From Fulvivirga ulvae (GTDB taxonomy: Bacteria > Bacteroidota > Bacteroidia > Cytophagales > Cyclobacteriaceae), in assembly GCF_021389975.1 (NCBI RefSeq), contig NZ_CP089981.1:4117501-4181500 (forward strand): a stretch of 64,000 bases of DNA. Reading direction: 5' to 3'. A program made the position numbers and the translations under genes. Positions within the stretch are counted from its first letter, which is position 1. Each line of letters begins with the position of its first letter. Of the stretch, positions 1-8,800 are shown piece after piece. Below the pieces are notes generated by a model. The model was given only the letters and a program-made list of their open reading frames with translations. It made no database searches and had not been told where the DNA came from.

Positions 1-245
1 AGAACGCGCTGCTACAATCCGATAACAAAGCCTACGCTGCACTATTACATAAAATCAAACCTGCCTTGGAGATATTCCAAGCCGATCTTGTACTTGAGGA
101 AATATCGAAAGGAAGTCAGCTGCTGGGTTTTACCAATAAAAATGCAGTAACTAATAATGTGGTTAATGTGGAGCGTATGTGCAATACAATCATTGATATA
201 GCTGAAGCTAAAATTGAGCAAATAAAATCTAAGAAATCAATCTAA
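1..245 (+). CDS. C-terminal part of an HPt (histidine phosphotransfer) domain protein
   Basis: The frame is open from the window edge (first full codon at base 3) and stops with TAA at 243-245, leaving 80 visible residues. They include LLHKIKPALEIF, whose His (codon 48-50) lies where HPt four-helix bundles carry the phosphorylated His; K-I-K-P after it is a common Bacteroidota variant. The remainder is amphipathic helix with no catalytic motif. It may be the tail of a hybrid sensor kinase or a free-standing HPt protein; the missing 5' part decides. A LytTR response regulator starts 145 bp downstream on the same strand, so a phosphorelay partnership is plausible but inferred. Confidence 0.6.
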   Translation, partial: NALLQSDNKAYAALLHKIKPALEIFQADLVLEEISKGSQLLGFTNKNAVTNNVVNVERMCNTIIDIAEAKIEQIKSKKSI

Positions 246-390
246 AACTTGCATGCGTAAGATAATAATATAGATTCATTTGATATAAAGCTTGTATTTT
301 GTATTCTTCATTATATAATATTTAAAAAAACATATTTTAGCTATTGTAAAATGCAGAACTAACTTGTTTTTATTAAACTCACCTATCTAT

Positions 391-1074
391 ATGAAGAAAA
401 TCAGTGCTGTAGTAGTTGATGATGACGCTATTTTTCAAACAATTGTTAACGGCTTTATCGGCAAAACTGATTCAGTTGAACTAAAGCAAGCTTTCAGTAA
501 CCCTATTGACGCAATAAATTATTTGATGGAGAATAAAGTGGATCTTATATTTTTAGATGTTGAGATGCCGCAAATGTCTGGACTCGAGTTTATTTCATCG
601 TTGGATTATAACCCTCAAATTATTCTCATTACCAGTAATGAAGCCTATGCCGTTGAAGCTTTTGAACATCAGGTAGCAGACTATCTTTTAAAACCGCTTG
701 ATAATTATTCCAGGTTTTTACGAGCTGTGAACAAAGTGAGAGAAGCTGTAAAGGAATTATCAGAAGAAGACCACTTTTTTATTAAAGAAGATAATAAACT
801 GGTAAAGATACATTTTGCTGACATTAATTATATAGAGGCATATGGAGATTATGTCAAGATATATACAGACGATAAGTGTCATATTACACTCTCTACCCTT
901 AAATCTATTAGTAAAAAATTATCCGGAGCAGATTTTATCCAAACCCATCGCTCGTATCTTGTAAGACTAGATAAAATTGATAGTATCGAAGGTAACACAC
1001 TTAATATAAACAAGTACAATGTGCCGTTTAGTAAATCAATGCGTGAAGAAATACTCGAAAAAATTGTAAAATAG
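391..1074 (+). CDS. LytTR-family response regulator
   Basis: Two-domain response regulator of 227 residues. The receiver (about 1-115) has the acidic pocket DDD at 10-12, phosphoacceptor D56 in FLDVEMP, and K101 in LLKP. A LytTR DNA-binding domain (about 130-227) follows, with the typical HRSYLV segment near residue 195. It is expected to bind direct repeats in promoters after phosphorylation in the cytoplasm. The frame extends to a TTG at 364, but the ATG at 391 begins the canonical MKKISAVVVDDD start of this family, so I chose it. The upstream HPt-type gene on the same strand may feed it phosphate. It is convergent with the GAF/receiver gene, with 14 bp between them. Confidence 0.9.
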   Translation: MKKISAVVVDDDAIFQTIVNGFIGKTDSVELKQAFSNPIDAINYLMENKVDLIFLDVEMPQMSGLEFISSLDYNPQIILITSNEAYAVEAFEHQVADYLLKPLDNYSRFLRAVNKVREAVKELSEEDHFFIKEDNKLVKIHFADINYIEAYGDYVKIYTDDKCHITLSTLKSISKKLSGADFIQTHRSYLVRLDKIDSIEGNTLNINKYNVPFSKSMREEILEKIVK

Positions 1075-1088
1075 GCTGCAAAAGTGTA

Positions 1089-2648
1089 TTAAAATTTCTT
1101 TATCTGCAGTGCCTTGGCTATTTTCTGCTTTAGTTCATTAGGATTAAAAGGTTTATTAACTAAATCAGTTAATCCGATATTTTTTAGTTTCGCTTCTGTA
1201 AAATCGAATACAGATGCCGTCAAAGCTATTATAGGAAGAGTTTTAATCCTTTTATTTTTCATGGCTCTAATCTTGCGTATGGCCTCAAAGCCATTCATCA
1301 CCGGCATGCGCATGTCCATTAAAACAATATCATAGTTTTTTTTCTTTAAAGTATCAATGGCTTCCTTTCCGTTATTAACTATGTCAAATCGTACATCCCA
1401 CATTTTAAAAAATTTAGCTGCAATTCTCTGATTAATCTCCATATCTTCTACCAATAGCAATTTAATACCTGAGATGTCTTCTGTATATAGATCGCCTTTG
1501 TTTGGTTGTGATTCAACCGTTGCATTTTGTATATCAAAGTCTAGTGTAACACTTTTATAGCCTGGCTGCTTGGAGAAGCCTCCTTTGAGAGTTTTAATGA
1601 TTTCTATTGCACTATTTACTTCTTGTCTCTGACTTACCAGAGAGCGGGTATCCTGAAGTAGTGGGTCAGCTGAAGTATCAATAAGGTCTAGTTTTACCCT
1701 TATACTACTTTTCGACTTCCTCAGAGACTCTACTGAAAGATGCAATCGAGAAGTTTCGCGTCCTGCCAACTGAGCACAAATCAAGTGCCTCAGCATCTGC
1801 TGTATTCGATCAGGGTCACCTACCAAAAAACCAGGTATGCCAAAGTCATATGTATATTTTATATCAACGTTATATTCATCAGAAATTTCACCAATGAGCG
1901 TTTCTATTAAACTATGTAGATTGAAAATAAGGTGCTTGTTAGGTAAACCCAGCCCTGGCCTATTGACTTCAGCAAGTTTATTTACTACTTCTATGGTGTT
2001 TTCAGCAGATTCATTGAGTAAATAGAGGTCTTCATTAAATTCTGAAAGCTCGTTTTTCTCGAGCAAGATGGTTGTCAACCCATAGATCACGTTTAAAGGT
2101 GTTCGCAGGTTATAGCTTACTTCATCTAAAAGGTCCTGCTTCATTTTACGCGTCTCTTTAATATGCTTTCGCTGCCGTTGCATTTCCAGATAGGCCATGG
2201 CCAATTTACTCAATGCTTTTATAGATTGCCGCTGGTTGTTATTCAGCTTGCGGGGCTTTCTATCAATAACACATAATGTACCAAGCGCATATCCTTCTTC
2301 ATTAATCAGCGGATAACCCAGGTAAAATCGGATGTATGGGTCGCTTGTAACCAGTGGATTATTTTTAAATCTCGGATCGAGTTCTGCATTTTCCACCACA
2401 AAAAACTCATCCTGCTGTATGGCATAATCGCAAAATGCTACTTCCCGGGTTGTCTCCGTAGTGTCTAACCCGTTGTTTGATTTAAACCACTGCCTTTTAT
2501 CATCGAGTAGAGTAATGAGTGATACTGGTGTGCCGCAGATGTAAGCTGCCAGATTGGTGATGCTGTCCAGCGTTTCATCTGCGCTGGTATCCATAATTTC
2601 ATAGCTTTCCAGGGCTGATAATCGCTCTTTTTCGTATCTGCTGCTCAT
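1089..2648 (-). CDS. GAF domain, degenerate histidine kinase core, receiver domain protein
   Basis: 519 residues: an N-terminal GAF domain (about 20-155), a kinase-type dimerisation helix (about 165-225), an ATPase-like region (about 240-375) and a receiver (about 394-515, D445 in MDMRMP, K499 in NKPF). The H-box reads SYNLRTPLN at 178-186, so Tyr179 stands where the phosphorylated His belongs. The N-box reads GDPDRIQQMLRHLI and lacks its Asn, and no glycine-rich G boxes are visible. The protein is therefore probably not an active kinase. It could be a GAF-gated scaffold whose receiver is phosphorylated by another kinase or by an HPt protein. It ends the adhesin/PorP/PorE-like gene unit, 6 bp after the PorE-like gene, which suggests a link to surface-protein secretion. 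Confidence 0.85.
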   Translation of the reverse strand: MSSRYEKERLSALESYEIMDTSADETLDSITNLAAYICGTPVSLITLLDDKRQWFKSNNGLDTTETTREVAFCDYAIQQDEFFVVENAELDPRFKNNPLVTSDPYIRFYLGYPLINEEGYALGTLCVIDRKPRKLNNNQRQSIKALSKLAMAYLEMQRQRKHIKETRKMKQDLLDEVSYNLRTPLNVIYGLTTILLEKNELSEFNEDLYLLNESAENTIEVVNKLAEVNRPGLGLPNKHLIFNLHSLIETLIGEISDEYNVDIKYTYDFGIPGFLVGDPDRIQQMLRHLICAQLAGRETSRLHLSVESLRKSKSSIRVKLDLIDTSADPLLQDTRSLVSQRQEVNSAIEIIKTLKGGFSKQPGYKSVTLDFDIQNATVESQPNKGDLYTEDISGIKLLLVEDMEINQRIAAKFFKMWDVRFDIVNNGKEAIDTLKKKNYDIVLMDMRMPVMNGFEAIRKIRAMKNKRIKTLPIIALTASVFDFTEAKLKNIGLTDLVNKPFNPNELKQKIAKALQIKKF

Positions 2649-2654
2649 CCGTTA

Positions 2655-4877
2655 TTAATATTCAGTAATTTTAAACTCCGTTCTTCGGTTTTGCTGATGT
2701 TCTTCAGCACTGCAATCCACCCCGTCAGCACATTGGTTCAGTAGCATTTGTTCTCCATATCCTTTGCCTGTTACTCTTGCGGTAGCTATTCCCTGCGATA
2801 CGATATAGGCGACTGAGGCCTTTGCCCTCTTATCGGAGAGGCTTAAATTAGAAGCTGCGCTACCCCTGGAGTCGGTATGAGATCCCAATTCAATCTTAAT
2901 AGAAGGGTTACTCTGCATTATATCTACAATTTTATCCAGTTCTTTTGCTGCATCGGACCGAATATTATATTTACCAACATCGAAATAGATCGGATTCACG
3001 TTTACCAATTTGCCGATATCCGTACCAACTTCAAGTTTATCAAGTCCTAAATTAACTACATCATTAATTTTAAATATCCCCGGCTTGTCAAGCAAGTGAT
3101 TATAGGTGAGCGTTTTAGATAAATAACCCTCTTTTTGTAATTTTATCTGATAGCTTACCCGCTTAGGGATATCATTTGCCTTTACGTTATACTCAAAATC
3201 TCCTGAATCCGAAGTTTCAGTCTTCAAAATGTTACTATCAGTAAAATTGTCAGTAACAGAAACTGATACATTGGAAATAAAATTACCTGTAGTATTATCC
3301 TTTACTACACCAGTCAAAAGCAAGCCTTCATCCTCCAGCATTAATAACTTAACCTGCCATTCCGTGAGGGCCTCTCCGGTCGATACTTGCAATACTTTTG
3401 TTTCTATATGCTTTTCTTTCCACGCTTTAAGCACATAGGTTTGAAATGGTTCCACTTTTATTCTAAAGGAACCGTCTTCAGCAGAATTAACAGTTTGTAA
3501 AGCTTCTTCATTTTCATTATAAAGCGTGACGCGTGCATCACCAATAGGGTTGCTATTCACTTTGTTAATAACTACTCCGGAAATAACATAATCTGTTACT
3601 AATGGTCTGTCCGTAGTAAATTGGTAAATATCATCGTGGTTTCCACCTTGCTCCCTGTTACTGGAAAACAGGCCTTTGTATTCATGTGTATGTATTAAGC
3701 CAAAATCGTCAAGTGGACTATTAATTGGAGAACCTATATTGGTAACTTGTGAATTATCCTTGGTAAAGTCAACGGCGAATATATCAAGTCCTCCCAGGCC
3801 TCCATGACCATTGCTGGAAAAGTATAGGTACTTATCTTCATGGATGGATGGAAATAGCTCATCACCCTCGGTATTCACTTTACTCCCTAAGTTTTTAGGT
3901 TGTTGCCATGTTCCGTTTTGATATTCACTTTTATAAATATCAACTCCTCCATAGCCTCCTGGCATGTCAGATGCAAAGAACAGCGTAAATCCGTCTGTTG
4001 TAACGGCTGGGTGTCCTGTTGAATAGTTATCATTATTAATTGAAAGAGGCTCGGGCATTGACCAATTTCCATCCGGCTGCCGCTCCGCCTGGTAAAGCTT
4101 AAGCATTATAATTCCGTCATTGCTGCTTTTAACTTTACCTCCGCTGTAGTTGTTACGTGTAAAAATTATTTTGTTTCCGTCATCGTAAAATGCAGCCGGT
4201 CCCTCATGATAAATTGAATTCAGGTTTTTATCCAATTTGTTAACTGACCCTTCTGAGAAGATGAACAAGTCCAGATAAGGGCTATTATCCCAGTTAAATG
4301 TTTCTCCCGGCGACTGATCCGTTTTTCTGGAAGACACAAAAACTATACTTTCTCCCAAAAGAACCGGACTAAAATCTGATCCCTCAGAATTAAACGGTGC
4401 TTTTTTAATGTTTACAGCCTGTTTCTTGGCAGACAAAAGCTCCTGATCATTTAATACTTCGATCTTTTTAGATACTCTACTATCTGCAGAAGCATCTTGC
4501 TGATACCTTTTGTACCACTTTTTAGCTTCGTTGTAATTTTCTATACTACTTAATGCTTCTGCATAGTGAAAAAAGTATAATGCATCCACACCCTCGGTTT
4601 CTTCAAGAGCCTTTTTATACCACTCCGCTGAACTCACTGGCTGGTTAAGCTTGCGATAACTCTCCGCAATTTTTAACGCCACTATAGGCGTATTAGACTG
4701 ATTGAATGCTTTTTTGTAAAAATCGATTGCGGCTTCATAAGAAAACTCGTCAAAAAGTTGATCTCCGCGACTCAGAGGGTCTTGTATGATTGCGAGCAGA
4801 TTATTTTGAGAAAAACATTCCGAGTATGCTATTACCAGTAAAAACAGTATTGCTCTTATCATTTTATGTGTTTTCAT
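2655..4877 (-). CDS. PorE-like TPR / PD40 propeller / carboxypeptidase-regulatory-like / OmpA-C protein
   Basis: 740 residues with a signal peptide ending near YSECFSQ. Tetratricopeptide-like helices (about 33-140) are followed by WD40-like PD40 beta-propeller blades (about 160-420, with repeated FFASDMPGG and YFSSNGHGG signatures), then carboxypeptidase regulatory-like beta domains (about 430-600) and an OmpA C-terminal peptidoglycan-binding domain (about 630-740, GSHTDSRGSAASN...LSDKRA). This order matches PorE of the type IX secretion system, which anchors the outer-membrane machinery to peptidoglycan. Paralogues of this layout are common, often beside PorP/SprF genes. Here it follows a PorP/SprF gene by 74 bp on the same strand, so it is probably the periplasmic partner for the adjacent adhesin rather than the core PorE. 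That choice is inference. Confidence 0.85.
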   Translation of the reverse strand: MKTHKMIRAILFLLVIAYSECFSQNNLLAIIQDPLSRGDQLFDEFSYEAAIDFYKKAFNQSNTPIVALKIAESYRKLNQPVSSAEWYKKALEETEGVDALYFFHYAEALSSIENYNEAKKWYKRYQQDASADSRVSKKIEVLNDQELLSAKKQAVNIKKAPFNSEGSDFSPVLLGESIVFVSSRKTDQSPGETFNWDNSPYLDLFIFSEGSVNKLDKNLNSIYHEGPAAFYDDGNKIIFTRNNYSGGKVKSSNDGIIMLKLYQAERQPDGNWSMPEPLSINNDNYSTGHPAVTTDGFTLFFASDMPGGYGGVDIYKSEYQNGTWQQPKNLGSKVNTEGDELFPSIHEDKYLYFSSNGHGGLGGLDIFAVDFTKDNSQVTNIGSPINSPLDDFGLIHTHEYKGLFSSNREQGGNHDDIYQFTTDRPLVTDYVISGVVINKVNSNPIGDARVTLYNENEEALQTVNSAEDGSFRIKVEPFQTYVLKAWKEKHIETKVLQVSTGEALTEWQVKLLMLEDEGLLLTGVVKDNTTGNFISNVSVSVTDNFTDSNILKTETSDSGDFEYNVKANDIPKRVSYQIKLQKEGYLSKTLTYNHLLDKPGIFKINDVVNLGLDKLEVGTDIGKLVNVNPIYFDVGKYNIRSDAAKELDKIVDIMQSNPSIKIELGSHTDSRGSAASNLSLSDKRAKASVAYIVSQGIATARVTGKGYGEQMLLNQCADGVDCSAEEHQQNRRTEFKITEY

Positions 4878-4951
4878 TTTTTAAATCTTATAGTTCAAAA
4901 GAATTATATTTCAGTCAGACTCAAACATTTAAACTGACTCAAGCATTCGTA

Positions 4952-5866
4952 TCAGAAATATCGTGGTGTAACAATTCTTTTGCTGGTAAGTGAAAATCTA
5001 TAATTTAACATGACCTCGTGAGAACCTCCATTTACACGCCTCAGATCTGAAGTGGTGGCAAAGTCATAAGCATAGCCCAACTGCAGGCGGTCAGTAACCT
5101 GCAACTGAAACAGTGCGTCAAACGAGTCAAAGGAACGCCAGGACAGCCCTAACCATACCACTTCGTTGATCAATAAATTCGTATTCAAATCAAACTCAAC
5201 CGGCGCGCCATCTACTGCCTTAACAAGCAAATTAGGTTTTAACTTAAGGTTTCTGTTTAAATCGAAAACATAGCCAGTTGTAGCAAAATAATGCCTGATT
5301 ATCCTTGAATCCGAATCCTTGTTATCTTTATCAAAGGTATTCTGAGCCAATTGTGGCACTGAAAACCCAACATAAAACCTTTCTGTTGAATAGTAAGCTC
5401 CAAAACCAAAGTTAGGGTGCATTTCCTGCACATCACCATTGGCAAACGCCGGGTTGATATCAGAAACTTTGCTGAATCTCGCATTATATGACGTAAATCC
5501 TGCCTGAAGTCCTAGCGCCAGATCAGCCCCGTTTGCAAAAGGTATTTTATAAGAATATGCAGCATATACCCCGGTCTGTTCAGTAACGCCTATTTCATCA
5601 TGAAGAAATAGAAGGCCTACGCCAATTCTTTGATTGAAAACAGGAGAATGGATACTTAGTGTTTGGGTACTCGGCGCACCATCTATGCCAGTCCATTGTT
5701 CACGTGCCAGTGCAGTTATACTTACTGTTTCGTGACTGCCTGCATATGCAGGATTTAACGCCAGCCCATTAAACATATATTGTGTAAACATTACCTGTTG
5801 TTGGCCATTTGATAAAAGGCTTACGAACAACAGAATTGCTACTATTATAAATCTTTTACTTTTCAT
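4952..5866 (-). CDS. PorP/SprF family type IX secretion outer-membrane protein
   Basis: 304 residues with a signal peptide ending near LLSNGQQ, then the family hallmark QYMFNGLALNPAYAGS and a run of alternating beta strands typical of a 14-stranded barrel. PorP/SprF proteins sit in the outer membrane and are needed for secretion or surface attachment of individual T9SS cargo, especially cargo with type B C-terminal domains, as with SprF and SprB of Flavobacterium. The gene starts 12 bp after the adhesin gene, which carries exactly such a domain, so the two form a cargo/partner pair. The PorE-like gene follows. Family assignment is secure; cargo specificity is inferred from position. Confidence 0.92.
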   Translation of the reverse strand: MKSKRFIIVAILLFVSLLSNGQQQVMFTQYMFNGLALNPAYAGSHETVSITALAREQWTGIDGAPSTQTLSIHSPVFNQRIGVGLLFLHDEIGVTEQTGVYAAYSYKIPFANGADLALGLQAGFTSYNARFSKVSDINPAFANGDVQEMHPNFGFGAYYSTERFYVGFSVPQLAQNTFDKDNKDSDSRIIRHYFATTGYVFDLNRNLKLKPNLLVKAVDGAPVEFDLNTNLLINEVVWLGLSWRSFDSFDALFQLQVTDRLQLGYAYDFATTSDLRRVNGGSHEVMLNYRFSLTSKRIVTPRYF

Positions 5867-5878
5867 CTTCTTTTCTTC

Positions 5879-8800
5879 TTATCGTTTGATTATAACATAT
5901 CCACTCAAAGGCTTGCTGCCATCTCCTAAGTCTATCACATAGAAGTAGGTGCCATCAGGTGCTTCTGTTCCTATGAGTAGTTTACCATTAGCTATTCCTG
6001 TCCAGGCTTTATCATTATTGTTATAGCCCTCGGTTTCAAACACCAGGTTACCCCAACGATTATATACCTTTACAGCGTTGTCTGGATAATTTTCAATTCC
6101 ATTGATAATCCATGTGCCGAATTGTGCGCTACCAGGACTAAAGCCTTCTTCAGGGTCAAGTACATTATCGCAAGGCTTCGGGTCAAGGTAATCAGGCACG
6201 CCATTCCTATCACAATCATCATTATCCAAATCTCCATCACCATTACCATCTTCATCTGCACTTGCCAGACCGTCTCCATCATCATCTTCGTCCAGGTAAT
6301 CCGCAGTGCCGTCACCATCCGTATCATCATTTGTAGGATCACCGTCATTATCGTGATCTTCGTCTGATGTCGCTTCTCCATCGCCATCATCATCAGTATC
6401 CAGATAGTCGGCAGTACCATCACCATCGGTGTCGTCATTCGTTGGGTCACCATCGCCGTCCACATCTTCATCAGCAGTTGATACACCATCTCCATCATCA
6501 TCTGTGTCCAGGTAATCCGGTATGCCATCTCCATCTGAGTCATCGTTAGTCAAATCACCATCACCATTTATATCTTCATCAGAATCAGTAACTCCATCAC
6601 CATCAGAATCTGTAATACCAGAATCCAATATTTGAATGGTTACCGTTTGCGTAGTTGTTCCGTCCTGTACATCTGTAGTAGTTATGGTTATGGTATATAC
6701 CCCCGGAACAAGCAGTGAATTATCTGCTACTGTTATCTCTCCGGTTGTACTGCTCATTATCATACCTGCGGGAAGTGTACTACCGTTGACCACTACTGCA
6801 TTAGTTATAACTCCGTCTGCATCAGCTACTGTTGCCAGTACATCATTGTCTGAGTAGCTGTCTACGTTCTGTGCAGCGTTCACCGTGTATACTGCTTCAC
6901 TGTCGCCATTGAATGTCAGTGATACAGTTTGCGTGGTTGTACCTCCTTCGCTGTCTGTTGTAGTAACATCAAAGGTGTATGTTCCTGCCGCCAGTGCGCT
7001 GGCATCACTTACCGTAATTGCTCCGGTGGTGGCATTAAGGGCTACACCTGCTGGTAAGCTGGTGCTGTTGGCCAGTACTGCGCTTGCAATTCCTGTTCCG
7101 TCTGCATCGGTTACTGTTGCCAGTACATCGTTGTCTGAGTAGCTGTCCACGTTCTGTGCAGCGTTCACCGTGTATACCGCTTCGCTGTCGCCATTGAATG
7201 TCAGTGATACAGTTTGTGTGGTTGTACCACCTTCGCTGTCTGTTGTAGTAACATCAAAGGTGTATGTTCCTGCCGCCAGTGCGCTGGCATCACTTACCGT
7301 AATTGCTCCGGTGGTGGCATTAAGGGCTACACCTGCTGGTAAGCTGGTGCTGTTGGCAAGTACTGCGCTTGCAATTCCTGTTCCGTCTGCATCAGCTACT
7401 GTTGCCAGTACATCGTTGTCTGAGTAGCTGTCCACGTTCTGTGCAGCGTTTACCGTGTATACTGCTTCGCTGTCGCCGTTGAATGTCAGTGATACAGTTT
7501 GTGTGGTTGTACCACCTTCGCTGTCTGTAGTAGTAACATCAAAGGTGTATGTTCCTGCCGCCAGTGCGCTGGCATCACTTACCGTAATTGCTCCGGTGGT
7601 AGCGTTCAGGGCTACACCTGCTGGTAAGCTGGTGCTGTTGGCCAGTACTGCGCTTGCAATTCCTGTTCCGTCTGCATCGGTTACTGTTGCCAGTACATCA
7701 TTGTCTGAGTAGCTGTCTAGGTTCTGTGCAGCGTTCACCGTGTATACTGCTTCGCTGTCGCCATTGAATGTCAGTGATACAGTTTGTGTGGTTGTACCAC
7801 CTTCGCTGTCTGTAGTAGTAACGTCAAAGGTGTATGTTCCTGCCGCCAGTGCGCTGGCATCACTTACCGTGACCTCCCCGGTGGTGGCATTAAGGGTTAC
7901 ACCTGCTGGTAAGCTGGTGCTGTTGGCAAGTACGGCAGCGGTAACTCCTGTTCCATTGGCATCAGCTACTGTTGCCAGTACATCGTTGTCTGAGTAGCTG
8001 TCTACGTTCTGTGCAGCGTTTACCGTGTATACTGCTTCGCTGTCGCCATTGAATGTCAGTGATACAGTTTGTGTGGTTGTACCACCTTCGCTGTCTGTAG
8101 TAGTAACGTCAAAGGTGTATGTTCCTGCCGCCAGTGCGCTGGCATCACTTACCGTGACCTCCCCGGTGGTGGCATTAAGGGCTACACCTGCTGGTAAGCT
8201 GGTGCTGTTGGCCAGTACTGCGCTTGCAATTCCTGTTCCGTCTGCATCGGTTACTGTTGCCAGTACATCGTTGTCTGAGTAGCTGTCTGCATTTTGAGGT
8301 GTATTTACCGTGTATACCGCTTCGCTGTCGCCATTGAATGTCAGTGATACAGTTTGTGTGGTTGTACCACCTTCGCTGTCTGTAGTAGTAACATCAAAGG
8401 TGTATGTTCCTGCCGCCAGTGCGCTGGCATCACTTACCGTAATTGCTCCGGTGGTAGCGTTCAGGGCTACACCTGCTGGTAAGCTGGTGCTGTTGGCAAG
8501 TACGGCAGCGGTAACTCCTGTTCCGTCTGCATCGGTTACTGTTGCCAGTACATCGTTTTCTGAGTAGCTGTCCACGTTCTGAGCAGCGTTCACCGTGTAT
8601 ACTGCTTCGCTGTCGCCATTGAATGTCAGTGATACAGTCTGCGTGGTTGTACCACCTTCGCTGTCTGTAGTAGTAACGTCAAAGGTGTATGCTCCTGCCG
8701 CCAGTGCGCTGGCATCACTTACCGTAATTGCTCCGGTGGTGGCATTAAGGGCTACACCTGCTGGTAAGCTGGTGCTGTTGGCCAGTACTGCGCTTGCAAT

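Noticed and set aside
6070..6543. 157-codon Met/Thr-rich minus-strand frame and His-rich plus-strand frames over the Asp-rich repeats
   Set aside because: Frame shadows of the GAT/GGN-rich calcium-binding repeats, giving low-complexity peptides.
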